Notes: generated from the letters alone by a model not told the origin. Positions 1-8,789 are shown, counted from the first letter of the stretch. The stretch: DNA of 64,000 nucleotides from Pseudomonadota bacterium (GCA_021845905.1 JAJZVA010000014.1:1-64000); one strand, 5' to 3'. Numbers and translations: made by a program.

Positions 1-93
1 TTTTGCAGGCTGAAGCACTGCCGTCGCATCGCCACCAGATATGACCGAAAAGCCCTTTATTTTATGGCCTTTCTCTATCTCGCCGCCGCTCAT
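1..93 (-). CDS. Possible 5' fragment of an unidentified gene, cut by the window edge
   Basis: An open frame runs from an ATG at 93 leftwards off the window (31 codons, no stop). It is in the same frame as flgL and follows its stop codon. No convincing ribosome binding site precedes the ATG. The short peptide (MSGGEIEKGHKIKGF and onwards) cannot be assigned to a family. It may be the start of a real gene, a remnant, or chance coding in the flgL downstream region. Confidence 0.2.
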   Translation of the reverse strand, partial: MSGGEIEKGHKIKGFSVISGGDATAVLQPAK

Positions 94-123
94 ATCTGGG
101 GATAATTCAAATGTCGATTCGTC

Positions 124-1140
124 CTAGAACGTCACGTAATTGACGAGAGACAGTTTGTTGACCAGACTCGTCACCTGATAAGACGAGGTGAGTTGCGTCT
201 GCAGAGCCTGCATTTCGGTGATCGCGCTGGTCGTGTCGGCGCTGGTGAGCGTGGAGAGCTGGTTTTGCACGATCGTCAGGTCGGAGGTGTTCTGGTTGCC
301 GATCGCCTTGACTTGCGCGAACTTTCCCGCCAGCGTCTGCGCCGTGTTGTTGACTTCGGTCACGCCTTTTTGCGCGGTCGTAAGGGCGCTATTCATGAGA
401 TTTTGGTAGTCCGGCCCGGTCGCGGTGTTCGACGCTGTGGGGTAGGGCGTGTTGGCGACGAGGGTGAGCGCGCGGATCAGATCCTGGAATCCCGCGCCGT
501 CCGCTTTCACCGTGTAATCGACGTTGGTGTTGGCGTCGACCTGGGTCGTGACGTTGCCGGATGTCGCAAGGCCGGGCGAGAGGCCAAGGTTCGAGGCGGA
601 AAAGCCGTTGATCGCGCTGGTCAGGGCGGATGTGTTGCCGGTCGCCAGCCAGTTCTGGATTTCGTTGTTGAAGTTGGAGTTGAGCGTGCTGCTGTCGGCG
701 AAAGGCGGCGTGGTGGAATTCGACCCGGCGAAGAGGTATTGCCCGTTGATATTCTGGTTGAGCATGTCCTCGACGGTTTGCAGCCCCTGCGCGGCGATCT
801 GCTGGACGTTGGCGACATTGGAGGGGCTGTTTTGCAACTGAGTCTGGATGGCGGCGACAAGGTTGTTGCCGACTGATGTGATCTGCGACAGGGCGCTGTT
901 CATCATTGTCATCTTGTTCGAGACGTTGGTGATGTTGCTTTGATATCCCTGTATCAGCGGCTGCTGGGCATTGAGGTTCAAGACCGGCTCCGCGTTGGTG
1001 CCAAGGCCGGCGTAATCGCTGGCGGTTTGTCCCGTGGTCACTTGCTGCGACAGGTCATTCAGCTGCTGGCGCAATGTGGCGAGGTTTTGCGACTGTGCGG
1101 TGACCTGTCCGATCAGGGATACGTTGTTCGTCGATGTCAT
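124..1140 (-). CDS. flgL: Flagellar hook-associated protein 3 (hook-filament junction) FlgL
   Basis: FlgL forms the second ring of the junction between the flagellar hook and the filament, outside the cell. The 338-residue product has the flagellin-like N-terminal helix with NLATLRQQLNDLSQQVTTGQ near residues 18-37, and a C-terminal helical segment rich in Gln, Thr and Leu. These are the two coiled-coil arms typical of FlgL. The internal region is Ser/Thr/Asn rich with almost no cysteine, as usual for exported axial proteins. It starts 20 bases after flgK, with AAAGGAG seven bases before the ATG. It should be transcribed with flgK from the sigma-54 promoter upstream of flgK. Length is normal for the family. 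Confidence 0.9.
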   Translation of the reverse strand: MTSTNNVSLIGQVTAQSQNLATLRQQLNDLSQQVTTGQTASDYAGLGTNAEPVLNLNAQQPLIQGYQSNITNVSNKMTMMNSALSQITSVGNNLVAAIQTQLQNSPSNVANVQQIAAQGLQTVEDMLNQNINGQYLFAGSNSTTPPFADSSTLNSNFNNEIQNWLATGNTSALTSAINGFSASNLGLSPGLATSGNVTTQVDANTNVDYTVKADGAGFQDLIRALTLVANTPYPTASNTATGPDYQNLMNSALTTAQKGVTEVNNTAQTLAGKFAQVKAIGNQNTSDLTIVQNQLSTLTSADTTSAITEMQALQTQLTSSYQVTSLVNKLSLVNYVTF

Positions 1141-1160
1141 GGTCTGTCTCCTTTAATCTC

Positions 1161-3245
1161 TTACGGTATGGCATTCATCAGATCGGTGAAGAGCGACTGG
1201 GTGGCTGTGATAAGTTTTGCGGCGGCGCTATAGGCGGATTGCACCTGGATGAGGTTGGTCATTTCCTGGTCGATGTTAACCCCGGACGTGTTCTGGTTGC
1301 GCGTCGTCAGCGTGGTAAGGTAGGCCTGCTGGTTCTGGCTCTGGGTCTTGTTGATGTTGGCCGCCTCGCTCTGGTCGGAGATGGCGCTGCTGATATAGTT
1401 CTGCAGCGTGCTGTTGGCGAGCAACCCGGTGGCGAGATTGCCTCCCGGGCCGACGTTGCTCTGGCGGAAGGTGGAAAACGCGACGTTTGCGGTAGTGACG
1501 CCCATGGCGGCGAGCGGCCCGCCGTTGGTGTCGATGGCGGAGAGGCCGCCGCCGTCCGTCGGCGTCATGACGAGATATCCGCTGCCGTTGAGAGATGCCG
1601 TGAGCCCGGAAATGGCGTTGAGTTTCGTAAGCAGCGTGGCAGACGTGTCCGTCGGCGTGATGGAGATCGTTGTTGGCGGTTGCGTGCCGACTTGCACGGT
1701 GAAAGTGGGGTTGGGCATTGGCGTCGTGCCCGCGGGCAGGCCGAAAGCGGAAACGATGCTGTTGCCTCCGTCTGTGAGAGTGATGTCGCCTTTGTAGTTC
1801 AACGAGAGGTCGCCATTGCTGTTGATGGTGGCGACGGTGCTGCCGAGCGCCGTGTTGATCTGAGAGGCGACGGACGAAGCCGTGTCCGTGCTGTTGACGG
1901 TGATGGTCTGCGCCGCACCCGCCCCGAGCTGGATGGTGAACGTGGCGGGAAATCCCGTGACGCCAGGCAGGGTTGCCAGCGTGGAATAGGCGGCGATGTT
2001 GACCGTGCCGACGATATTGTTGTTGGTAGTCAGGCCGAGTTGCGTTTCGAGCGGCGTCGCGCCTGAAATATTCACGCTGCCGGTCGCCTGCTGATATTGG
2101 TAATTGCCGAAGGTGTAAATGTTGACGCGGTTGATGACTTCATCCGAGCCTGCGGGCTGCGGCGTGCCGGTGGTGCCTTGCTGGATCAGGTTCGGATTGT
2201 TGATGATGGCGGGGTTGACCTGAATCAGGCTGGAAAACCCTGTGTAAGCCGGCGTGGCCGGTGGCGCGGTGTCGGCTGGCACTTTGCCGTTGCCGTCGGT
2301 GAAGAGCGCGAGCCCTTCATCGGCGAACCGGCTGGCGAGCTTTTGGGAGAACTCGTCCATTTGTGCCTGATATTGCGGCAGAACCTGGTCGCGCATATTG
2401 AGGAGGCCGCCAAGCTGGCCACCGAGATTGTTTTGCGCGATATCCGTGCCGCTCGGGCTGCCTACGGTGATGCCGCTGAGGCCGCCGCCCGGATAATAGG
2501 AGGTCGGCAGCATGTTGCTCTGGTGAAAATAGAGCGTGCGTGCCGTTGAATCTGCAAGCGTCTGACCTTGCGGCGTGGCGACGTAGATCATCTGGCCTTG
2601 TTGTGTCGTCGTCACCTGCATGTATTTCGAAAGGTCGTTGATGGCAGTGTCGCGCTGGTCTTGCAGGTCGGCGGTGTTTTGTCCCTGACTGGCGAGGTTT
2701 GAAATTTGCACGTTGAGCGATGCGATGTTGCTTAGATCCTGATTGACCTGCGTGACGCCTGCGCTGATATCGCTTTCCGTTTGCGCGCGCAGGCCGTTGA
2801 TCATGTTTGCATAGGCGTTGAGCTGAGAAGCCGTTTGCTGCGCGGAGGTCAGTGTCTGGCTCAGCATGGTCGGGTCGTTGGGAGACTGCGACAGCTGCGA
2901 GAAGGAACTGGCGAGGTTCGTCAGTTGATCGTTCAGCGATGTGCCTCCCGTCGGAGAACCTTGAAAATCCTGTATTTGCTGGAAGTAGCTTTGCTGGACG
3001 GTTGTGTAGTTGGTGGCTGATGTCTGGCTATTGACGTCGCCGACCAAAGCCTGATTGACGACGCGCGTCAGATTGCTGGTCAGGACGCCGACCGACTGTC
3101 CATCGATGATCTGCGTTTCCTGGGGCAAAATTTTCCGCGTATAGCCGGGCGTCGAGGCATTCGCGATATTGTTCGATATGGTATCAATCTGCTGCTGGGC
3201 AACCTGTAGCCCTGACAAAGCGGCATTTAATGAAACCGATGACAT
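1161..3245 (-). CDS. flgK: Flagellar hook-associated protein 1 FlgK
   Basis: FlgK is the first hook-filament junction protein, exported through the flagellar type III apparatus. The 694-residue protein starts with the rod/hook signature (NNIANASTPGYTRK at about residues 25-38). It ends with the conserved helix containing GVNIDQEMTNLIQVQSAYSA, both diagnostic for FlgK. The long middle (about residues 330-590) is Gly/Thr/Asn rich and variable, as in surface-exposed domains. GGAG lies eight bases before the ATG. It is the first gene of a flgKL operon and is divergent from the type IVB secretion cluster. A sigma-54 promoter 66 bases upstream of the start implies late, RpoN-dependent flagellar expression. 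Confidence 0.93.
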   Translation of the reverse strand: MSSVSLNAALSGLQVAQQQIDTISNNIANASTPGYTRKILPQETQIIDGQSVGVLTSNLTRVVNQALVGDVNSQTSATNYTTVQQSYFQQIQDFQGSPTGGTSLNDQLTNLASSFSQLSQSPNDPTMLSQTLTSAQQTASQLNAYANMINGLRAQTESDISAGVTQVNQDLSNIASLNVQISNLASQGQNTADLQDQRDTAINDLSKYMQVTTTQQGQMIYVATPQGQTLADSTARTLYFHQSNMLPTSYYPGGGLSGITVGSPSGTDIAQNNLGGQLGGLLNMRDQVLPQYQAQMDEFSQKLASRFADEGLALFTDGNGKVPADTAPPATPAYTGFSSLIQVNPAIINNPNLIQQGTTGTPQPAGSDEVINRVNIYTFGNYQYQQATGSVNISGATPLETQLGLTTNNNIVGTVNIAAYSTLATLPGVTGFPATFTIQLGAGAAQTITVNSTDTASSVASQINTALGSTVATINSNGDLSLNYKGDITLTDGGNSIVSAFGLPAGTTPMPNPTFTVQVGTQPPTTISITPTDTSATLLTKLNAISGLTASLNGSGYLVMTPTDGGGLSAIDTNGGPLAAMGVTTANVAFSTFRQSNVGPGGNLATGLLANSTLQNYISSAISDQSEAANINKTQSQNQQAYLTTLTTRNQNTSGVNIDQEMTNLIQVQSAYSAAAKLITATQSLFTDLMNAIP

Positions 3246-3310
3246 AATTTAAACTCCATAATCTGTCTTTTGCCATAGGCGGCAAAAAAACACTTATCCT
3301 CCCCCTACAA

Positions 3311-3326
3311 AGCAAGAGGCGTGCCA
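3311..3326 (-). promoter_or_regulatory. Sigma-54 (-24/-12) promoter for flgKL
   Basis: Read on the minus strand the site is TGGCACGCCTCTTGCT. It matches the RpoN consensus TGGCACR-N4-TTGCW at every defined position, with exactly ten bases between the GG and GC dinucleotides. Transcription would start near 3300, giving a leader of about 55 bases before the flgK ATG. The same element occurs upstream of two other genes in this window (21914-21929 and 38425-38440). Confidence 0.85.
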
Positions 3327-3370
3327 CATGAGGTTATATTTATGTCATCTTGTTGATTTTATGTAATGTT

Positions 3371-3398
3371 TTGAATATCAAACAATTAAAAATAAATC
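3371..3398 (+). promoter_or_regulatory. Possible sigma-70-type promoter of the dot/icm-like cluster
   Basis: TTGAAT (3371-3376) and TAAATC (3393-3398) are separated by 16 bases in the AT-rich gap between flgK and the first DotI gene. A small inverted repeat, TTTGA-ata-TCAAA, overlaps the -35 box. The match is weak. The placement, upstream of the first gene of a long co-directional cluster, is the main support. Confidence 0.3.
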
Positions 3399-3478
3399 TT
3401 CATAGACAGTTAGGACTAGACGTTATTAACCAAGGCTGGCTATCCTGACAGCTAATGATAACCGGGGGTACCGAGACG

Positions 3479-4276
3479 ATGTCTGATATTGCGCCTGATA
3501 TTTCCAGCCAGCCAATGAGCGAGGCGCACGCCGAGAATATAGACTCAGCTGACACAACCGCTTCTTTGAAAAAGAACGACAGCCCTGTTTCCGGCAAGGC
3601 GGCGAAAGGTGCAAAAAACCCCGCAAAGCCAAAAGACGATGCAGTCAACGGACCTTTGATGACGGTTCTGGTGCGCAACGAATTCTATCGCGACGGTTTT
3701 CGCAACATGATGTGGCTTGCGGTCATCGAGGCCGTTGTCATCGCAGGTTTGCTGGTGACTTTTATATCTTATATGAGCACCTCGAAGGCGCAGGACCATT
3801 ATTTCGCGACAACGGCGGACGGCCGCATTATGCAACTTATTCCTCTGGCGCAGCCGAACATGAACACTTCGGCGTTGCTGTCGTGGGCCGCGCAGGCAAG
3901 CACCGAAGTGATGACGTTCGGGTTTGATGATTATCAGCGTCGCCTGCAACAATCTTCGCGCTTCTTTACCCGCCATGGATGGGAAACTTTTGCGCAGGCG
4001 TTGCAACAGTCACGCATCATAGAATCGATTACGGCGCTCAATCAGGTTGTTTCCGCCGTGCCGCGCAGCGCGCCGATCCTGACGCAGGAGGGGGTTTTCC
4101 AAGGGAAATACAGATGGGTCGTGCAGTTGCCTTTGGCTGTCACCTATCAGTCCGGATCGGCTTCGCGCACGGACAACCTCAACGTCACGCTGGTGATTGA
4201 CCGCGTGCCTTCGCTGGAAAATCCAAGCGGCGTCGGTATTGAGCAGTGGATCGCGACGACGAGCCCGGGCGGTTGA
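3479..4276 (+). CDS. dotI: Type IVB secretion system inner-membrane protein DotI/IcmL (first copy)
   Basis: DotI/IcmL is an inner-membrane component of the Dot/Icm core that is thought to form a VirB8-like assembly. The 265-residue product has a disordered, charged N-terminal region of about 60 residues. One membrane segment follows (MMWLAVIEAVVIAGLLVTFI), then a periplasmic domain with the family's features: the YFATT-GRIMQLIPL strand, a W-A-EVMTFGFDDY segment, and SLENPSGVGIEQW at the end. An in-frame ATG at 3455 would add eight residues. I prefer 3479 because its product begins MSDIAPD like a normal N-terminus, but the ribosome site is weak for both. It is followed nine to 24 bases later by a second paralogue. 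Confidence 0.85.
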   Translation: MSDIAPDISSQPMSEAHAENIDSADTTASLKKNDSPVSGKAAKGAKNPAKPKDDAVNGPLMTVLVRNEFYRDGFRNMMWLAVIEAVVIAGLLVTFISYMSTSKAQDHYFATTADGRIMQLIPLAQPNMNTSALLSWAAQASTEVMTFGFDDYQRRLQQSSRFFTRHGWETFAQALQQSRIIESITALNQVVSAVPRSAPILTQEGVFQGKYRWVVQLPLAVTYQSGSASRTDNLNVTLVIDRVPSLENPSGVGIEQWIATTSPGG

Positions 4277-4300
4277 TCGTGCAAGGTGAATGTTAAGCAG

Positions 4301-4921
4301 ATGTCTTTGAAAAAAAATTCCTTGATATTGGGTCAGGTTGAGGATTACCGCGCGGGCGCGGAGATCATGATGCGCATCGTCGGCATCGAAACTTTGATGA
4401 TGCTGGCGCTGACTGCGATTTTGGGGTTCGTCATTTTAACCCATCATGACCGGGATCGCTATTTTGCGGAAACGTCCGGTGGTCAGTTCATGCAGCTCGT
4501 ATCCCTGCCTTATCCCAATATGGGAAGATCCGCCGTATCGGACTGGGTTTCCGGCGCGGTAAGTCAGATTATGACATTCGGATTCAACGATATCGATCAG
4601 CGTTTCGGCGTTTCCCAGCATCTTTTCACACCGTCGGGCTGGGAGAGCTTTCGTAAGGCCCTCATCGCGAGCGGTCTTATAAAAAATATCATGAGCACAC
4701 AGCAAATCATTACCTCCGTCCCGCAATCTGTGCCTGTTTTGAAGAAGGAAGGCCTGATCGACGGGCGGTACAGTTGGGTGTTTGACGTGCCTTTGTTGAT
4801 GACGTTTCGTGCCGGAGCAAACAAGAAAATGACCGTTGCCACGGTACATGTCGTCGTTCAAAAAATCTCGCCACTGGAAAACCCGAGGGCGCTTGGCATC
4901 AGTTCTTGGTATATCTATTAA
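4301..4921 (+). CDS. Second DotI/IcmL-family protein (position of DotJ/IcmM)
   Basis: This 206-residue protein is a paralogue of the preceding gene. Both have one membrane segment (here GIETLMMLALTAILGFVIL) followed by a periplasmic domain with matching blocks: RYFAETSGGQFMQLVSLPYP, SQIMTFGFNDI, a GWESFRKAL segment and ISPLENPRALGISSW. It lacks the long charged N-terminal tail of the first copy. In Legionella the partner of DotI is DotJ, which is a DotI-like protein without the periplasmic domain. Here the second copy keeps the whole domain. The ATG at 4301 has AGG about 14 bases upstream. A GTG at 4286 in frame has no ribosome site. Confidence 0.8.
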   Translation: MSLKKNSLILGQVEDYRAGAEIMMRIVGIETLMMLALTAILGFVILTHHDRDRYFAETSGGQFMQLVSLPYPNMGRSAVSDWVSGAVSQIMTFGFNDIDQRFGVSQHLFTPSGWESFRKALIASGLIKNIMSTQQIITSVPQSVPVLKKEGLIDGRYSWVFDVPLLMTFRAGANKKMTVATVHVVVQKISPLENPRALGISSWYIY

Positions 4922-5047
4922 AAAATCGTGTATTTTTCTTTGGGGGCAGGTATAAATGGAAATTGAACAAGCGGCAGGCCTCGCGCGCCTGCCTGTGGGA
5001 ATGAATCGTCCGGAGGGACGATGGAACCTCCTTGAAAGGGGAGTTGC

Positions 5048-6148
5048 ATGAGACGTCTGTTTTTGGGCTTGTCGTTGGTGGTGTTGCTGGGCATGGGGTG
5101 CTCCGCGGCTTTTGCGCAGAGCGACAGCCATTTTGACCAGGAATTGCAAGCTTTTCAAAAAAATAACGACAGCGGATCCGATGCGGCGAGTGCGCCGGCT
5201 CCCGCCCCGCCGCATCATATGACCGCCAATCCTTTGGGACCCGCCGCACACCTGCCTCTTTCCAAGCCCGCGCCCGCGACCGCTAAGGCGCTCGGCATCA
5301 ATGTTCCGGTCGAGACACCCGATCAGATTGCAGCTGAATCCGCGGAACAGAAGCAAAAGATGGAACAGCAGACATTTGATGATGCCGTGAAGCAGCTCCT
5401 GCCCATGACGCCCGATCAGATACGTGAACTTCTGGACGTCTTCGAAAAAAGCCGCAAGGCTTCCGAAACGCCGATCGCGGATCCTGTTCCGAAGGTCGTT
5501 CTCAAAACTGTTTCTTTGGCGCCCGACCAGGTGCCGTTGGTCATTCAGACGTCGCCAGATCGCGTCACGACGTTGAGCATACTCGATTCAAGCGGCGCGC
5601 CCTGGCCGATCCGCGACGTCAGCTGGGCGGGCAAGTTCGATGTCACGCCGCCGGAATCAGGCGGTAGCATCGTGCGCATCACGCCGCAGTCCGCGCATAC
5701 GATGGGCAATATATCGATCCGCTTGCTGGGTTTGACGACGCCTGTCACGTTCACCTTGAATACCGGTTTCAAAGAAGTTGATTACAGGTTCGATGCGCGC
5801 ATTCCCAAGCGCGGCCCGCTCGCAAAACCCGACCTGATCGCCCATGACGGGTTGAAAACAACCGTCGGCGGTGATGCCAATCTCGTGCAGTTTCTTGATG
5901 GCACGCCGCCCGCCGCGGCTGCGAAGATGGAGGTTGACGGGACGGATGGCCGCACCGAGGCCTGGAGCCTGTCAAACGATATATATCTGCGCACGCCGCT
6001 GACTTTGTTGTCTCCAGGCTGGAGCGCCAGTGTAACTTCCGCCGATGGAACAAATGTCTATGTGCTTAACAACACGCCCGTTGTCCTTCTTTCCGATGGT
6101 GGAAACATGGTGCGTGTTCATATCGCCGCTACTGAGGGTACGCCATGA
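5048..6148 (+). CDS. dotH: Type IVB secretion system outer-membrane core protein DotH/IcmK
   Basis: DotH/IcmK is part of the outer-membrane-associated core complex, with DotC and DotD, and contacts DotG. The 366-residue product has a clear signal peptide (MRRLFLGLSLVVLLGMG, cut near AFA-QS). A Pro/Ala-rich linker and a helical segment follow (TPDQIRELLDVFEKSRKA, about residues 118-135). The C-terminal two thirds are beta-rich, with LKTVSLAPDQVPLVIQTSPD and WPIRDVSW, both characteristic of the family. The ribosome site AAGGGGAG sits four bases before the ATG. Its stop overlaps the start of dotG (ATGA), so the two are translationally coupled. The 126 bases before it hold no gene. Confidence 0.87.
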   Translation: MRRLFLGLSLVVLLGMGCSAAFAQSDSHFDQELQAFQKNNDSGSDAASAPAPAPPHHMTANPLGPAAHLPLSKPAPATAKALGINVPVETPDQIAAESAEQKQKMEQQTFDDAVKQLLPMTPDQIRELLDVFEKSRKASETPIADPVPKVVLKTVSLAPDQVPLVIQTSPDRVTTLSILDSSGAPWPIRDVSWAGKFDVTPPESGGSIVRITPQSAHTMGNISIRLLGLTTPVTFTLNTGFKEVDYRFDARIPKRGPLAKPDLIAHDGLKTTVGGDANLVQFLDGTPPAAAAKMEVDGTDGRTEAWSLSNDIYLRTPLTLLSPGWSASVTSADGTNVYVLNNTPVVLLSDGGNMVRVHIAATEGTP

Positions 6149-7467
6149 TAGATGATGATTTGGACGCTCCGGAAGATTTCGAAAAAGAGGTTGCTGAAAA
6201 ACCGTCTTTGCGCGAAATATGGGAGAACAATCCGGCCTTGAAGCTTGTCGCCATTGTTGTCGGCGTATCCGTTCTTCTGGGCGGGTACATGATTTTCTCC
6301 GGCAAATCCGAAACAGCGACAAAGTCCGTCATCGCCGTGAGCGGCGAAGCGAGCGCCAAGCAAATTCCGGGCGAGAAGATCGCCGACCCCGCTTATCGCA
6401 AGGCGTTGGAGCAAGTCAACAAGCAGAAGGCCGAGCAAGCCATAAAAACCGGTGGTAGCGCGATGCCTTTGCCTATAGCCGTCTCCAAGGGCGCGGGCTT
6501 GCAAATTCCGCAGGCACCGCAGGCACCGCAGTCTGACGTTCTCGCGGAATGGCGTCGCGTTGCCAGCGAAGAGCAGATGAAAATGGCGCAAAAGAAAATC
6601 CAGATGGAAAGCGCCCCGCCGCCTGCCGCCGTTCCCGTGGTGAAGCCGATCCGGCCTCAGATGGTGATCAAGGCCGACCCGAAAGAAGTGCAGTTGTTGT
6701 CGCAACAGATGCGCGTCATCCTCAAGGCGCAGAATCCGCTTGCCCCGCAGACGCTCAAGATAACCAATGCGAAATCGGCTTATGAGCGCATGAAAAAGCA
6801 GGAAGAGGCGAGCGCCAAAAATACCGGATCTTCCTCGGGCGGAGGATCCGATGGATCTTCTGCGACCGCAAATGCCGCTTCTTCGGGAGCGTCCTCGAAC
6901 AGCACGCCTGGCAAAGTCATCGTCGCGGCCGGTACTGTTGATTATGCCCAGTTGCTCAACGAACTCGACTCCGATGTTCCAGGACCGGTGCTTGCTGAAG
7001 TGCTTTCCGGGCCGTTTTCTGGAGGCCGGTTGATTGGCAAGGTCAGTAAACAAAACGACTATATGGTCATTAACTTTGATACCGTCGTGAAAGACACAGT
7101 CAGTTACAAGGTTGATGCCGTCGCGCTTGACGAGAATACGACTCTCGCCGGGCAGGCGACGTCGGTCGATCACCATTATATGATGAAAGTCGTTCTTCCC
7201 GCCGCTGCGGCGTTCTTGACGGGATATTCCAACGGATTGTCGCAAACCCAGCAGACACAAACATCGACAAGCGGCGTCGGCATAACGGCGACGAACGCGC
7301 AACCGACGGCGAAGCAGAGCATCTATAAAGGCGTTCAGAGCGCTTCGCAGTCTGTCGGCAGCGTTTTCCAGCAACTGGCTGAGGAACCTACGACCGTGAT
7401 TATCGCCAAGGGAACGACCATGGGGGTATTCTTTACCAAGACCGTGACCACGAAGGATGCGCAATAA
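6145..7467 (+). CDS. dotG: Type IVB secretion system channel protein DotG/IcmE (short form)
   Basis: DotG/IcmE spans both membranes and resembles VirB10 at its C-terminus. This 440-residue protein has a cytoplasmic N-terminus with one membrane segment (LKLVAIVVGVSVLLGGYMIF, about residues 32-51). Helical, Ala/Pro/Lys-rich periplasmic linkers follow. The C-terminal VirB10-like domain covers about residues 255-435 (VDYAQLLNELDSDVPGPVLA, SGGRLIGKV, then TTVIIAKGTTMGVFF). Legionella DotG is more than twice as long because of a central repeat region that is absent here. It overlaps dotH by four bases and runs directly into the next gene. Only the family relationship is certain, not the loss or gain of the repeat region. 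Confidence 0.85.
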   Translation: MIDDDLDAPEDFEKEVAEKPSLREIWENNPALKLVAIVVGVSVLLGGYMIFSGKSETATKSVIAVSGEASAKQIPGEKIADPAYRKALEQVNKQKAEQAIKTGGSAMPLPIAVSKGAGLQIPQAPQAPQSDVLAEWRRVASEEQMKMAQKKIQMESAPPPAAVPVVKPIRPQMVIKADPKEVQLLSQQMRVILKAQNPLAPQTLKITNAKSAYERMKKQEEASAKNTGSSSGGGSDGSSATANAASSGASSNSTPGKVIVAAGTVDYAQLLNELDSDVPGPVLAEVLSGPFSGGRLIGKVSKQNDYMVINFDTVVKDTVSYKVDAVALDENTTLAGQATSVDHHYMMKVVLPAAAAFLTGYSNGLSQTQQTQTSTSGVGITATNAQPTAKQSIYKGVQSASQSVGSVFQQLAEEPTTVIIAKGTTMGVFFTKTVTTKDAQ

Positions 7468-8652
7468 ATGACTGATAATGAACTTGATGTCGATATGGAA
7501 GATTTTGACGATCCGGTGCAGTCGGGTCGTGAGACGGCACCTCCCCAACAGCCGGATACCGGCACGGCGCGGCGTGGCAGTTCAGCGGCTTTAAAAATCG
7601 CGATCCTTTTTGTCATTGTTGCGGCAGGGGGCGGTGTTTATCTTGCACTGTTCGGTCATGGCAGTCCGTTGCGCGCACGCATGATGGCGAGCATTATGGC
7701 CCGGCGTGCGGAAATCAGACATGCTCCCTTTCCGCATCAAACGGCAGTTGTTGAAAAAATGGCGCCTTCGGCGCCGCATGCGCCTTTGCCAGTTGTGAAT
7801 GACAAGCCGCCATCAATGGCTTTGTTGGCTCCAGCGCCGGCTCCGGTCGCGCCATCAGCCAGCCCAGCGCCTATCCCGTCCATGCCTTCTGCTCCGATGC
7901 AAATGCCTTCGATGCCGACGGCGCCTTCTACCCCGATTTCTTCCGCGCCGGCGTCTCCGTTTGCTATCCCGTCGCAGGAGCATGCGACGGCTTCTGCAAA
8001 GCCTGAAAACAACGCGATGCCGATGCCAGCGGTGGCCATGCCGACAATGGGGCGGCCCCACCCAGGCAAGATTGAGATCAAAGGCGGCAAGGCTATGCCT
8101 GCCGTTGTCGTTCCGGCCGTGAATAAGGTCGATATTGCCGGGCAGAATAAGGTGCAGGACCATATGCCTGCGGTTGTTTCAACTGAGGCGTCTCCGATGC
8201 CCGCTTCAATGGCGTCTGATAGAGAAATGGCGTCACCACAGTCTGCACCTCCGGCTGACGATTCATCCGAGGTGCGCGCTCTCAAGGAAAAAATAGCTCT
8301 TCTTGAAAAGACCATCGCGCAGCTTCAGCAGGCTCCTGTTGTTTCCGGCAAAGTGACGCATGAAAAACCCATGCGCCACACTTCACGCGCAAAAAAGCGC
8401 GTGACGCATCGTCGCCGTGTGGCGCATGCCCGCCACCGCTATGTGGAACGCAGTCATGCTCCGGTAGAAGTTTCCTGGGTTTTGAAGGCGGCTCAACCGG
8501 GCGTCGCCTGGGTTGCGCGCAAAGGATCTGGAACTCTGCAAAGGGTCAAACCAGGGGATTCTCTAACTGGAATCGGCCAGGTTGAGTTCATTGTGCATGA
8601 TTCTTTCGGCTCCTGGGTCGTCGTGGGAACCAAAGGCAGAATCAGTCAATAA
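7468..8652 (+). CDS. dotF: DotF/IcmG-like type IVB secretion inner-membrane protein
   Basis: The 394-residue protein has a short acidic cytoplasmic N-terminus and one membrane segment (LKIAILFVIVAAGGGVYLAL, about residues 46-65). A long low-complexity Pro/Ala/Met/Ser linker (about 85-265) and a short coiled coil (SEVRALKEKIALLEKTIAQL) follow. After a basic His/Arg stretch there is a compact C-terminal domain (VEVSWVLKAAQPGVAWVARK, then VKPGDSLTGIGQVEFIV). This layout and the position directly after dotG match DotF/IcmG of Legionella, which binds effectors and the core. The linker is much longer than expected. The start codon abuts the dotG stop. The identification rests on synteny and the C-terminal pattern. 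Confidence 0.7.
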   Translation: MTDNELDVDMEDFDDPVQSGRETAPPQQPDTGTARRGSSAALKIAILFVIVAAGGGVYLALFGHGSPLRARMMASIMARRAEIRHAPFPHQTAVVEKMAPSAPHAPLPVVNDKPPSMALLAPAPAPVAPSASPAPIPSMPSAPMQMPSMPTAPSTPISSAPASPFAIPSQEHATASAKPENNAMPMPAVAMPTMGRPHPGKIEIKGGKAMPAVVVPAVNKVDIAGQNKVQDHMPAVVSTEASPMPASMASDREMASPQSAPPADDSSEVRALKEKIALLEKTIAQLQQAPVVSGKVTHEKPMRHTSRAKKRVTHRRRVAHARHRYVERSHAPVEVSWVLKAAQPGVAWVARKGSGTLQRVKPGDSLTGIGQVEFIVHDSFGSWVVVGTKGRISQ

Positions 8653-8760
8653 AACTCATTTTAAGAGAAATTATCCTCTAATTTTATAGATTTGGAGGAT
8701 GCACATATTATTTGGTTTTTTTAATGTAATCAATGGTTTTTGCAGTAGTTTATTATTTTA

Positions 8761-8789
8761 TTTCTTTTGGGAATTTGCCCGTTTATAAA
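8761..8789 (+). promoter_or_regulatory. Possible internal promoter before the DotE-like gene
   Basis: TTTCTT (8761-8766) and TATAAA (8784-8789) are spaced by 17 bases in the 200-base AT-rich gap between the DotF-like and DotE-like genes. The gap itself holds no gene. The -35 box is poor. Confidence 0.3.
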
